Shown here piece by piece: positions 1 to 12,441 of a stretch of DNA of 64,000 bases. Made by a program: the position numbers and the translations under genes. The notes beneath the pieces were generated by a model. The model was given only the letters and a program-made list of their open reading frames with translations. It was not told the origin of the DNA and did not search any database. The stretch spans positions 2,728,001-2,792,000 of the forward strand of contig JACONQ010000006.1 in the NCBI GenBank assembly GCA_014281115.1, given 5' to 3'. Numbering within the stretch: the first letter of the stretch is position 1; every line of letters starts with the position of its first letter. The stretch comes from Laburnicola sp. R22_1. Its lineage: Eukaryota > Ascomycota > Dothideomycetes > Pleosporales > Didymosphaeriaceae.

Positions 1-772
1 ATATAAATATTAGTAAGTAGAAGTCTAGGATTAAAGGCGGAATAAGCCTTATAATATAGATTGCCTTATACTAGTTTAGGTGCGAGGTGCTTATAACTAT
101 TAAGAATAAGAACTAAAAGAATATAGACATTTTTATAAAGTAAGAGTCTAGGCTAGTTACTATATACTACTACGTAGCTTATAGGAGTAATTACTACTAA
201 GGACTATAAGTAATATTAGATTTCTAATTAATAGCTTATTGCTTCTATAATAACAGCTATACTAAGTAAGTGCTAGAGGCGTAGAGAATATATAGATACG
301 CGCTTATACTATAGAATTTCTATAGAAGATAGATAGAGTAATAGCTAGGTATCTAAAGATTAATAGGTTAATAGGTTGTTAGTAACGAATAGTAGGGTGC
401 TATTTAGTGTTAGAAGTAGGCGCGCGCGTAATTTATTATATATTATAGTGGTGGTAAAGCGTGCGTCTAGAGGTTTTAAGTAGTAGATTATTTAGTAATA
501 TAGCAAAAGGTTAAAAGGTAAGTATTAATTATTTTATAACGCGATAAATAGGCAAGTAAGTTAGAGTATTATTATTATAAGTTTATTATCTTAAAAGCTA
601 GGGGGAGAATATTAGTAAAACTTTAACGCGCTTTAGTTCTAGAGTTTAGCGCTTATATATAATGTTATATTACGTAAGCGCTAGTAGCGTAATAAAAAAA
701 GTAGTAATTAAATATAGTAGGGCTACTTTAAAACTAATAAGTAGAGGCAGTTTATACTTCTATCTAGAAGAG
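1..772 (-). repeat. C-family non-LTR element, copy C-a, cut by window edge
   Basis: Reading the minus strand from 772 towards 1 gives the same sequence as 773-1471 read on the plus strand, with point differences that are mostly C/T and G/A. Its 5' end (minus strand, CTTCTAGATAGAAG) matches the 5' ends of the complete copies at 30017 and 61533. Its 3' end lies outside the window. Together with C-b it forms a head-to-head palindrome centred on 772/773. No open frame is visible. The family assignment is from sequence comparison inside the window; the non-LTR class is inferred from TSDs of sister copies. Confidence 0.8.
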
Positions 773-1982
773 AGGCAAAAGTATAAACTACCTCTACTTA
801 TTAGTTTTTAAGTAGCTCTACTATGTTTAATTACTATATTTTTTTATTATATTACTAGCGCCTATATAATATTATATATGCGCTAAGCCTAGAGCGTATT
901 AAAGTTTTTCTAATATCTTCCCTAGCTTCTAAGACAACTAACCCTATAATAATAACACTCTAACTTACTTACCTAGCTACTATATTATTAGATAATTAAC
1001 ACTACCTTATAACCTTTTGCTGCGTTACTAGATAATTAACTACTTAGAACTTCTACTCTACTCTACTACTATAATATATAATAAATTGCGTGCGCGCTTT
1101 CTACTTCTAATACTAGATAATACTCTAACACTTCTAGTATTAGTCTTACTCTAGATTTTTCTTTTAAATCTCTTATAGTATAATTGCGTATTTATATATT
1201 CTCTACGTCTCTAGTATCTACTTAGTATAACTACTATCTTTAAAGTAAGCAGCTATTAATTAGAAATCTAATATTAGGTAGTAATTGCTCTAAGCTACGT
1301 AGTAGTATATAGCTACTAACCTAGACTTTTATTATATAAAAATATCTATATTCTTTTAGTTCTTATTCTTAATAATTATAAGTACCTTACACTTAAACTA
1401 GCATAGGGCAATATATATTATAAGGCTTATCTAGCCTTTAGTTTTAACTTCTACTTACTAAGATTTATATTCTTTTTAATATAGTAATCTAATTCTATAG
1501 TAGCTATCTACTTACTATATAGGTTCTTAGCATAGATACCTATGTAGTTTTTAATATTAAGTAGCATCTAGCTATTATACCTAGCTATATTATATCTAGC
1601 TGCATTATACCTAGCTGCTTTATTATTTATATCTTCTAGGTAGGGCGCAACACTATATATCTAGTAGTAATAGCGTCTTTAGGGTAAGAGATAGATATAG
1701 CAATCTTTAGGTCCTACGTAATAATTAAATATATTATATAGTAAATAGATAAATACTTAATCTTTAGTTATAAATTTTATATTATATATGTATAGGCAAC
1801 TATATATTATACTATTAACTACCTCTAGTATAAGAGGCTAATTTACACGTGCTAATAAATAGTTTCTAGCCTAACCTATCTTACTACTTTACTTTTTTTT
1901 AATATATTTTTAGCACACCTATAGCTTTTCTTTATAGTATTATACTATACACTAAAAGGTTTATAATATTTCTCTTTCTAAT
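773..1982 (+). repeat. C-family non-LTR element, copy C-b
   Basis: This copy runs from AGGCAAAAGTATAAACTACC to the family's 3' end, CTCTTTCTAAT. It lacks only the first 7 or so bases of the complete copies. It follows copies at 30017-31297 and 61533-62766 through their whole length, including CTTCTAAGACAACTAACCC, GATAATTAAC and TACTATACACTAAAAGG. No protein-coding frame is recognisable and RIP-type change is heavy. It sits directly against the inverted copy C-a, so no 5' TSD can be read here. Confidence 0.82.
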
Positions 1983-2171
1983 AAAGCTAAGTAATTAGTA
2001 ATAATATTAATAAAATCTTAGCTGCCTCATAGCTTAGATCTCTATTCTTTAAAAGCACGTACTATAGCTAGTAGTTCTTTATTATAGATTTTATAGTTAT
2101 ACTTAGTAAGGTCTCTCTTATATAATAAGTAGGCAATAGGCTATAATATATCTTAGGCATCTTTTTATAAT
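1983..2171 (-). pseudogene. Gypsy RNase H fragment, left half
   Basis: On the minus strand this stretch encodes a decayed gypsy RNase H segment. The peptide around YNKELLAIVRAFKE, followed by a W-to-stop change, matches the conserved YDKELLAIV region. The reading continues from 32016-32344, on the other side of the Copia element B1, so the two parts are one pseudogene split by B1. Its left side runs into the C-a/C-b pair. Stops are frequent and fit RIP. This is the oldest identifiable layer of the left nest. Confidence 0.6.
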
Positions 2172-2176
2172 AAGAC

Positions 2177-2458
2177 TATCTATACATCGTATAGGCAAGA
2201 CTTCTAATAGTGTTAAGGTTATCACATAATAGGCATTATGTAGGTATTATATAATGTCTATATACTACGGCCTATATGCTATAAAGTCTTCCCCTTTCTA
2301 TCTACGCCTTTATAAATGAATAAGTAAGTAATAACTAGATCTATTTACCTTATCCTATTCCCCCTCTTATATGCTATATATACTATATAATCCTCGCTCT
2401 TACTAAATAAATATGTAACTATTCTATTTATGTAGCTAGCTATAGAATCTATTTAATA
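2177..2458 (+). repeat. 5' LTR of Copia B1
   Basis: The sequence starts TATCTATACATCG (TG changed to TA) and ends CTATTTAATA. It is the reverse complement, with RIP-type differences, of the less mutated solo LTR at 46655-46928 (which reads TGTC...AACA on its minus strand). The downstream sequence CTAATTAG...AACTACAAATTAG also follows the LTR of B2 on the minus strand, so it is the shared element leader. Confidence 0.88.
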
Positions 2459-5400
2459 CTAATTAGAAAGTTAACTATTTTAACTACAAATTAGTAAGAG
2501 TAAGGATAGACTATATAAGCGTTATTACTATATATTTTATTTTATTACCTATCTTTTATATATAAAAGAATAGTAGATTAAATCTTTATAGAGTTAGTAA
2601 GCATAATCGCTACTATATAAAGTAAAGAAAGCGATAGTATAAGATACACAAAACCTATTCTTAGAGATAGTAAATTAACTCTTTTATAAAGTTAGTAAGC
2701 GTTATTACTACTATATAAAATAGAAAAAGAAATAATATACTATACACACTACTATTAACTATAAAAATATATAGTTAGATAATAATAAATCCTAATAACA
2801 CGCGACTAAACTATACAACTAATCTATTAAGTAATACTAGACGTAATAGCTTACCTAGCATTGCCTATTTCTAAATCTATACACAAAGGCAATAGATATA
2901 ATATACTTAACTAATTTAAACTATATAATTAGTATATTAGAGAAAACACTATAAAAAGAAATAAAACTAGAGTACTAGAATAAAGAGATTAATATAGTAA
3001 ATAATCTATCTCTAATATAAATATAATTATATATAGTATATACTATTACTATTCTTTATATAATATATTAAAAAGAAATAGCTCTTTTAGAGTTATACTA
3101 GAAAGACTTTAAAGAATAGAAAATCTAACACTTTTTAGTATTAGGCTGTGTGTATAGAAGAAAGCTTATCGCAGTTCTAGAAGAAAAAGGTATTAAGATA
3201 AAAGTAAAAAATAAGGTAATAATATCTATTAAGCTGTATATAATATTCTAAGGCAAGATAGATATAACTTATATACTACTATAATTACTAGCTTATTTAA
3301 CTTTATATATATAAATACTAAAGCTATAGCTTTTATAGACACTAAAGCTAGTTAAGCTTTTATATAAATAAAAGCGAGCCATTACCACTATAGGCTTTTA
3401 CACAGCTATAGGTGCGTATAAATATTTTAAAGAAATTATTATATAATTATTAAGGATAATATTATTTACATAAATAACTAAATAAGCTACTATACTTAAT
3501 ATATAGAATCTAACTACTATTTTACCTATCTATTTATAACTAATTACTATACTATATATATAGAATATAGTTTTCCCTTATAGCGTTATACTATACACTA
3601 AAAAGTCTACGATATTTCTCTTCCTAATATATATAGAATAGAACTATCGCCTAATATATATAACCTATAAGCATTATACTAATTAATACCGCCTAAGCCT
3701 ATACTATAATCTAATCTATACGAGCTTTTACTAAAGAACTACCTTACTTCTTAGAAAGTTCTAGCTAATAAAATAATATAATTCTAAAAGGTATAGAATA
3801 AGTAGAATAACTATATAGAAGCTCTATATAATATTTTAGTAGACAAAGTTAGAATCTTTATAGATCTATGCTAACGCCTAGACATAACTAAGAATTAGTA
3901 TATAAATATCTTCCTAGATATCTTTGCTAGCTGTGTGGGCTAGTACTACCTATATAGTATTTGCCCTAAATACATATAGAAGTATATATATAAAGAGCCA
4001 AGCAGTCACTTTAATACTACTATTAATTATAGTTAATACTAAATAGAATAGATATTAATAATCTTTGTATAATATAAATATAAAAATTCTAATAAGAGTT
4101 AGTATAAAGTTCTAGAGATTATAGTTAATAAGCTTACTTTTATATAAAAAGCACTAGGTATAGTCTTTATAAAAGAAATTTCTCTACACACTACTATTAT
4201 ATTAGTATACTATAGATAATTAGAGCTAAAATAAGTTATATTTACTATTAAGCCTACTTATAAAGCTCTTTTTACTAACCTTTATGCGTTAATTTAAGTT
4301 GTAGTTAATTGCTAATCTAATTAGTACTTATAAGAGGCTTATACATACTATACTAATTGCAAATATAACTTTTCTATATAAAGAGAAAGATTACTAGGCC
4401 CCTATAGATAAGAATTTTATGAATAATTTGCACTATTATTATTATAATTTAGATTCTAATTAAATAATAATTATATAAGACCTAATACGTATTTTGTGTG
4501 CTATAAGAAAGGTTGTTAGTTTTTAACTATTTGTATAATAACTATATACGCGTAATAAAATAGTATATTACCTTTTATAAAGAGCACTATAATAAAACAC
4601 CTACGTATAAAACTGTTTAGTTCTATAATTAAGAATTTAAAGAGTATAATAATAAGGAACCTACTTTATATAAAGAAGAAAAGCAGAGTAATAATAATAA
4701 GGATAGTAATAATTAAGTGTTCTACCGTACTACTACTACTTATTTTTACTACATAACTAGCGAATATATTTATAAAATAAAGCTAAAGAAGTATATAGAA
4801 TAGTTTAATCATAAAGATTAATACTATATAATATACTAAGGTAAACTATAAGATATAAATATAGTAAGAATCTTTATAATTATTAAGGTATAGTTAGATG
4901 CGTATATATAAGAGAACACTTATATAAATATTAACTAGATACTTAGTAATACTAATATTAGCTTTAAAGGTTAGAACTTAAAAGGATCCTTAGAGACTGT
5001 ATAAATCTAGAATCTAATAGAAAAGATTACCTACTATATTCTAGACACCCTAACACTCTTTCTATTATTATTTATAGACGCTAATAACCTTAGTGCCTAC
5101 TTTAATAATATTTTAAATATTAATATATAAAAATATAGCATAATTATACCTATTATATATAAATAAGAGTATTCTTTGTTTAAAATTAGTAAGGAAGAAA
5201 CTATATTCTTCTTTACGAAGTTAGAACTCTACTACTTCTACTACTAATTTAGACACTCTTATATAGAAAGACTTCAGAAGATGCTTACTAGTACTAGCTA
5301 CAAGGTGAATACTACTATACTAAACAAAATTAAGAAGTCTTACTACTATTACTAGTTATATATATAAGCCCTATATCGCTTTAAGTTTACTATTGAAAAT

Positions 5401-5572
5401 AATACCTACTTTAACTATAAGATTATTTTTTATATTATATATATAAAAACTAAGGATATATTATATATTATTAATATAAACATATTATTCTAAGCTACAA
5501 TCTTGCTAAAATTAATATCTATACAAAATACCTAGAAGGCTCTTTATTAATACTATATTAATATCTACTTAG
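2459..5572 (+). pseudogene. Decayed gag region of Copia B1
   Basis: This is the leader and gag part of B1, matching the minus strand of B2 at about 25400-28490 over nearly its whole length. At 4490-4520 a zinc-knuckle start is readable as YFVCYKKGC followed by a stop, which fits the C-x-V-C-x-K-x-G-C-W knuckle of fungal Copia Gag with TGG changed to TAG. The rest is broken by many TAA and TAG codons, and no continuous frame survives. A 61-bp C-family fragment with its target duplication interrupts it at 3556-3640. The 3' end is cut by insertion of gypsy A. Confidence 0.6.
3568..3628 (+). repeat. 5'-truncated C-family fragment with 12-bp TSD
   Basis: These 61 bases equal the last bases of the C family (TAGTTTTCCC to CTCTTCCTAAT). 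They are flanked by ATATATAGAATA at 3556-3567 and again at 3629-3640. The corresponding place in the sister element B2 (minus strand near 27360) has a single TATATAGAATAG and no insert. A 5' truncation with a 3' end identical to full copies and a long TSD is the standard outcome of target-primed reverse transcription. Confidence 0.85.
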
Positions 5573-6038
5573 TGTTAACACGGGGTTACGTACCTTATTC
5601 TGGTTCGAGTTAGGGAAGGTAAGGTAAACTTAAAGGTGTTCGCGTTAGAGGCTTTAGGAGAAATTAAGTAAGATGTTAATAGTCTTATATAAGACTCTTC
5701 TAATTCTAAATAATATAGAATAACTAGCACTAATCTATATAGGAGATTATACTATAAGAGTTAACTATAAAGATTTAAAACTAAAAAACTTTCTAAATCT
5801 ATATAGTTCTAATCTTTTATAGACTTATTATAATTATTATAATTATAGTAATTCGCCTAATTACCCTAATTACTATAATTATAGTAATTTATTACGTGCC
5901 TCTAATTACTCTAATTATTATAATTATAATAATTTGTTATATAATCTGCTAACCTATTACTATGTCTTATTATATAAGTGCTCCGCGCATATTCATTAGG
6001 CCTTGGCAATCTTGCTATATCTACGCTTATAATACTCA
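5573..6038 (-). repeat. Left LTR of gypsy A (3' LTR)
   Basis: 466 bp, from TGTTAACACGGGGTTACG to AATACTCA on the plus strand. It aligns end to end with 12442-12908, differing mainly by G/A and C/T changes. It contains three palindromic AT-rich modules of the type ATTATAATTATAGTAATT between about 5829 and 5936, spaced about 41 bp apart. Confidence 0.9.
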
Positions 6039-6050
6039 CCCCCCTCTTAA
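6039..6050 (-). other. Polypurine tract of gypsy A
   Basis: On the minus strand the bases just before the LTR read CTTAAGAGGGGGG, a classical polypurine tract used to prime plus-strand DNA synthesis. It fixes the element's orientation as minus and marks 5573-6038 as its 3' LTR. Confidence 0.75.
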
Positions 6051-9000
6051 GGTTATTATTCTAATACCCTTATTCTCGCTATGCCGCGTGGAGTTTCCTA
6101 AGTATAAAGGTGCATTCTGCCTTATTTGTAGGCATTAACCACGCTTAATTCTTTATCCTTATTCTATATTCTAATAATGCCTAGGAATTCTTCTACGCTA
6201 ACCTATAACTATCTTTATCTCGCAGCTAAGGTTGCTTGTAATAGTATACTTATACCTATTCTTTATAATTATTATTTTCTTTAAGGTCTTAATTACCTAG
6301 CCATAGCCAATTCTTCTTCTCTTTGTTATTCTAAGTGTATACGCCTTAGGCGTCCTTATACTAACCTATTCTAGAAGTTCCTTAACTAAACTTAAGAGGA
6401 GTATTCGTAGAAGGTAGAGAAGAATAAAAAAGCTCTCTTAGCTATTCTTATATAGCTTCTATAGAATAAGAAGATATTATAATAGGCTAAGAAGTATATT
6501 TATAAGAAGGCTATCTATTTAGTGTTAGAGATAGAAGCTACTAGGGAGCTTAATAATCCTTTAGTTAACTATCCTAGCGCTAATACCTTAGTGGGGTTTT
6601 CGCCTCTATTATAGACTTTACTTAATACTATTAAGTAGTTTTCTAGTAGTCTACTATCTTCTCTAGGTATAGTTTCTACGTTCTTTAGTAATACTGCTTT
6701 ACTAGCTACTAATATCCTACTATATTCCTAATAGGTTTTTACGTATTCTGACTAGTAGGCCATCCTTTCTATTTAACTAGGTATTTCCACTAACAACTAA
6801 ACTTTTATAGGTCCCTAACCTCTTTAACCTTATACTCCTTATTCTTAAGTTCGAGTTGTGTTTTAATTTCGGTATTTAGTAGTGCTGGTTTAAGAAGCAA
6901 TTTATAAAAGGTAGAATATATATAGGTTTTCTTTAGTAACTTTAACTTATAATTTACTAGTTCTTATTTCTCTAGAATCTTAAATAGTTCTACTTAGAAA
7001 TAATTAAGTTTCTTAGATAGTTGCTTTGTTTTTATATTTCTCTATAATAGAAGAATTTTGTTCTCTCTTTCAAGAATTAGTTTCTTAAGCCTATCTTTAT
7101 TTACTTATTTAGCTATTATTAGATTCTATTAAGTAATTCGCTTACTTAAATTATTATATAGCTTATATATAAGCTAGGCCTTCTGATTAGCTAATACTAA
7201 AAGGCTCTTAATATTCTTTAAACTTTAGTAAGCAATTGCCTTATATTTATGATTTGTATAGTATAGTAAGTATTCTATTATACTAGACCTTATACTATTA
7301 TATACTAATTATGCTATTAGTAGTAGCTTAATCTAGTTATTCTATAACTTATTAATATATATTTATAGGTACTATTCTAGTATCTAGTTAATTCATTCTG
7401 TCTAACTATTTGTTTATACGTAAGCTATTATTACGAGCTTATAAATAACTCCTAGTATTGTCAATAACGTTTTCTAGTACTTAGATATAAATAGCTTATT
7501 ATAATCTATAATAAATTCCTCTAGTAGTCTATAATTAGCAATAAGAGTTCTTATAATCTTATAAGCTATGTCTTCTACTATAATAGACTTATTTATGGGT
7601 ATAAAGTATGCCTATTTAGTTAATGAGTTAATAATTACTAATATTAAGTTGTATAGTTATCTAGATCTAGGTTCTATTAATATTAGGAGCTTTACTATAA
7701 AGTCTATTATAACACTAGTCTATAGTTGCGTAGGTAGTGTTAAGAGTTATAATAACCTATAGGGCTTATATCTCTTAGGATTATTTTTTGCATATACTAA
7801 ATAGTTATCTATAATCTTCTTTACCTTATTATGCACGCGTGAAATATTATATTCTAGTCGAATTTGTCTAGTTATTTTATTAATGCCTAGGTGTTCCTAG
7901 TTCTTTAACTTATATTGCAATTTAATTAAGGTCTTAGCTATATTATTTAGCACCTTAATTCTGCCTTAATTATTATAGTCTTTTGTGGCGTGTTATATCT
8001 ATCAGTTTAGATTATACGATTTTTATTATTTTTAGCTTAGTTAAGAATAGTTCTAAAAGTCTATAATTTATAGTTCTTTATATTAAAACATTACTACTTT
8101 TGCTAGTTATAGTTAGTTGTATTAGAAAGTGCTATCTATTCCTATCTATAAGATCGCGTTGTGCATCTTAGGTTAGTCTGTCTCCCTAAGGTCTAATCTT
8201 TGGCTAAGGGCGTCTACTACCCTATTTAGCGATTCTAGGCGATAATAAATCTTAAAATTGTAGTTTGCTATTGTTTTTACCTATCTAACCTATTGTCTAT
8301 TAAGTTTCTTAGTTAATATAAAACTTATAAGGTTCTAGTAGTCTAAGAATACTTTAATCTAGTATTAAGCTTCTATAAGCTGCGGTTTCTATTATTTAAA
8401 TAAGTCTATTATTGCTAATAGTTTCTTATTATAAACGTCGTAGTTAAGTTCTACTCCTAAGAACTTTCTAGAATAGTAGAATATTAGTCTCTATTTCTTA
8501 TCCTCGTCTTACTATATAAGCACTACTTCTAAGGCGTAATTAGATATATTTATTTCTACCTATATTAGTTAGGTTAGATTCTATATTTATAGTAATAGTA
8601 CTATAGTAAATAGTTTCTTTAGCTTCTTAAAAGTTACTTATTATTCCTAACCCTAAAAGAATCCTTTCTTCTTCTTAGTTATCTTTATAAGCGGCACTAT
8701 AGTTTTTAAGTATCCTATTATAAACTTTTAGTAGAAGTTTACAAATCCTAGAAAGAATTGCACGTTCTTAATTATTTTAGAAACTAGCTAGTTCTATATA
8801 GCCGCGACTTTCTAAGGGTCTATAGTAATGCTATCTTATCTAATAATAAATCTAAGATATCTAGTTTACATAATATAGAATTTACACTTTTCTAGCTATA
8901 AGAGTAACCTATACTACTTTAGCTTATTAAGTACCTTTTTATATATTTTATATATTTCTTAAGTAATCTTTTAGAGTACACTAGTATATTATCTAAGTAC

Positions 9001-9520
9001 GCTATATAAAATATATCTAAGTATTTTTATAGTGCCTTCTTAATAAATATCTAAAATATTACTAGCGCGTTTATTAATTTAAAAGATATGACTATGTATT
9101 TAAATAGGCCATATTGCGTTTTAAATGTAGTAAGCTATTTAAATCCCTTTGTAATCTATATTTAATAATATTTCTTATAGATATTAAATTTTATAATCTA
9201 CTTAACTCTCTAGAATTAATTTATAAGTTTTTAGATAAGAGGTAAGAGGTATCTATTCTTTCTTATAGTATTGTTTAGCTGTCTATAGTCTATACAAAGT
9301 CTTAGCTTACTATTCTTCTTTAGTATAAATAGAATTAGTAAGGCTATTAAGCTTCTACTCTATTATATAAATTCTCTTATAAGATTCTTATTAATATATA
9401 TCTTTAGCTCTTTCTACTAGCTATCTACTAGCTAGTATATATATTTAGGTTTAAGCTTCGCTTTTTCTTCTAGATAAATATTATAATTCTACTTCTAGTA
9501 CTCTAGTAGATTATCGCTTA

Positions 9521-9745
9521 CTTTATTTCCAAGATAGCGCTAGCCCACAAATGGAAGCGCTAGTAGAACTACATGACAATATTATGTATTACCTAGTTGC
9601 TATTTTATTTGTTGTTGGTTGAGTTGCTGCTTTATTATTAAAAGATGAACGTATGTTTTTTAAACTTCCTGAACAGGTCATATTTAAGAATTCTTCTGGG
9701 ACTCGAACCAGAACCTCAAGTTTTATAAATATTGCATCTTAAAGC
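9521..9745 (+). pseudogene. cox2: NUMT: nuclear copy of mitochondrial cox2 fragment
   Basis: From about 9521 the plus strand reads LYFQDSASPQMEALVELHDN and then IMYYLVAILFVVGW, where the W is encoded by TGA as in fungal mitochondria. This is the N-terminal part of cytochrome c oxidase subunit II, just before and through the first membrane helix. After about 9630 the match to cox2 fades (AALLLKDERMFF...), and at 9684-9742 a tRNA-like segment follows on the other strand, so the fragment may be a rearranged piece of mtDNA. Base composition is unlike the surrounding RIP-mutated gypsy pol. The left edge is sharp near 9520; the right edge is uncertain. It encodes nothing functional in the nucleus. 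Confidence 0.85.
9684..9742 (-). other. tRNA-like 3' half of probable mitochondrial origin
   Basis: On the minus strand the sequence GAGGTTCTGGTTCGAGTCCC followed by AGAAGAATTC resembles the T-arm and acceptor end of a tRNA, with GTTCGAGTC in the loop. The upstream bases TGCAATATTTATAAAACTTG could be an anticodon arm, but pairing is imperfect and no anticodon can be assigned. It probably came with the cox2 piece. It lacks a 5' half, so it is a relic at best. Confidence 0.4.
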
Positions 9746-12441
9746 TTTTTGTTTAAATTGTTTTTTATTTTTTCTTTATACTTCTTAAAGAGCTTATAGT
9801 ATTTTTTATATTTCTAAGGTATATTAGATTAGATTTTTTTATAGTTAGAACTTAATATACCTAAATAACTTTTACTTTCTAAGGGTCTTTTTAGTATATG
9901 CGCATAATTTTTATTATTAATATCTTGCTAATCCTATCTAGCTAGAGTATACTATAGATTATTAGGCTTAACTATAAATTATAGGCTAAAGCGATCTGTC
10001 ATACAAATTTTCTTTATTTTAATCTTTATTATAAAGTAACCTTATTTGCAAGCTATTAGCTTTATAATATTTTATTTTATTAATTAATAGCGAAATTATA
10101 CTTTCTAAGCTAATTATATTCTATTAATATGTCTTCTTTGCTAAGATTTATAATATTAATTTGTTATTAGTTTTCTAATTTAGCAAGCTCTAGTAATACC
10201 TCCTAGGTCTTAAGGCGTATTACGCTATTTTTATATTCTAGTAGTGTGTTATTAGTAAGTATAATCTTTACTAGTTCTAGCTTATTCTAATAGGGTGTAT
10301 TATATTATTCTACTACCCATAGTAATATAAAGGTCTACTTAGCGCTACTATTTATAAGCGTGCGAATCTTATATTCTTATACTAGTACATTTATCTTTAG
10401 GCGTATTTTTACATTATAGTATACTTTATAAAGAGTTGTCCCTTTGCTCTTACTAGCGTAACTCTATTACTAAGAGCTTTCTAGTTTTTTATTAGTTTTG
10501 GGCCCTTTAGAAACTATTCTACGCCCTATTTAGCGTTAAGATATATTTAACACTAGTCTTTATAGCACTCTATTTATAATATAGTTATATATTATCGCTA
10601 TTATAATATCTTATTAAGGGCTTTATTAGTTAGAAAGTATCCTACTAATTTCTTTATTTCCTAATAATATTAATAGTTATCTTTATTATACTTTGTCTAA
10701 GGCTTATCTATATAAGAGTCTGTATCTATATCTTAATAGTATTATTTATAATAGTTCTGTGCGTCTTTTATGTGCTAGTCTTCTTTCTTATCTATATTAC
10801 TGTTTTAGTGCTTTTGGCAATTCTATACCTAACACTCCTAAGACTTTAGGTGCCTATATCTAGATTAATATCTACTAGTTAATTCTTCTTCCTACTTATA
10901 GGTATACTTTAAGTATTATTTTTATTATAGTCTATCTATTCTAGTAAATTATTATATTCGCCTTTATGTCTAACTTTATAATTTTCTTATTTATAGAGTG
11001 TTTTATTTATATCTTCTTCTTTTAGTCCTATTAGCCACTATTCTATTATATACTTATATGTCCTATAGGTTTTATAGGTGTTATTATAGTATTGGTACTA
11101 TTTTAGTAGCTTGTGCTAGTCCTTCTAATTCTATTAATAGTGAATATAGTAAGGATTCTTATTCTTTCTATAGGCTAGTTACGCTTCGCATTCCTTTATA
11201 GTAATTAGAAAGTGGTCTAAATAACTAGATTATTAAACTATAATCTCTTAGTCTTCTTTATAATTTTTATAGTATTTATTATTAACTACTATCTTATACT
11301 CTATCTAGTTAAGAGCTGTATACTTCTTATCTAATAGGGTTATTTCTCTATAGGACCTAATTATTTCTACTTTACTAGCTCTAGCTCTGCTAACCCTTTA
11401 CTCCTCTAAGTAGTTTCGCTTAAAATGGCCTTATTTACTATATGCTAGACGTGCGCAATTATTATAGCGCCTTTGTCTTTCTTTTTTTAATAGGCTGTTA
11501 TCCTTTCTTAGTTTCTTAGTTAGTTTCTTCTTTTATAAAGATCCTTTCTTCTTCTAGACTTTGCTAGCTATAATAATATTTCTATCCTTATTATAGTATC
11601 GCCTTGTCTAGGGTTCCTTCTTTGGCTTATTAATTATTTTAGCTTTACTATATTTCTTTTCTTACGCTCTCTTATAAAGACGGTTATTAATACGTGCCAT
11701 AATCTTAATTAATTCGCTTAGGTTATCTAGTTTATTGTAAAGTAGCAAAGCGTCCTTAACACTATCCTTTAGTCTATAATAGAAGATTGCCTTTAACACT
11801 ATATTATTCTATTTAATTTTAAATTATAGTTATCTAAACTCTAAAGTATACTTACTAACTAATATTATTTATTATAACTATTAAATCTATTATTTAGCTT
11901 ATTATTTCTTATTTACTTCTCTAAACATAACTTATATCTATTTTTTAAAGTCCTACTATATTTTAAACATAAGCTTAGTTTTATTTTACATTTTGCTAAT
12001 CTTGTCCTTAGTAATAAAGTTATCTACTAATAGTTAACACTATTTAGCTACCCTCTTCTTTAGGTGTAGGCTGGCTACAAGAATCTTATCTTATTTTATA
12101 TAAAATAAAGTCGAATTATACTAATAGTATAACTCTATATTAGTAAGAAACTTTTCTAGTCCTTTTTCTCGACTATACGTCTCTATAGATAGCCAAATAG
12201 TCTTTCCTAATCCTGCTACCTATTATGCTATAATAGCTGCTAGGAGCTTTAACACCTATGCTTCTAACTATTAAATCTACTTAGCCTATACTACTATTAT
12301 ACTAGTTATATTTATAGTTAGTCTACTAGTGTTACTACTAGTAGGTGTTGCTACTAAGCCACTACTAGCGGTTACTCAAGCACTTACTAGCGTTATTATA
12401 GTGTATTAACTATTTTCTTAAAACCTATTAGGTAGTTAAAG

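Larger units (their letters stand above)
6051..12441 (-). pseudogene. Decayed gag-pol of gypsy A
   Basis: Coding order on the minus strand runs from right to left. A Gag zinc-knuckle remnant ending GHFKRN lies at 11404-11456. The pol start and RT follow at about 9490-8700, with a readable [11 protein letters not shown] and AYLDNILVYSK (catalytic YLDD reads YLDN; GATGAT to GATAAT fits RIP). Next comes an RT/RNase H junction with QFFLGFVNFY near 8750, then RNase H and integrase sequence down to 6050. Stops are too dense for any continuous product. A mitochondrial DNA fragment at 9521-9745 interrupts the protease-RT linker. Short plus-strand frames over this stretch are accidental. Confidence 0.75.

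Noticed and set aside
7568..7762. Plus-strand frame of 64 codons
   Set aside because: Lies antisense to gypsy A pol; composition is a by-product of AT richness and no domain is present.
10998..11201. Plus-strand frame of 67 codons, hydrophobic start
   Set aside because: Antisense to the gag-protease part of gypsy A; the hydrophobic look comes from TAT, TTA and CTT codons.
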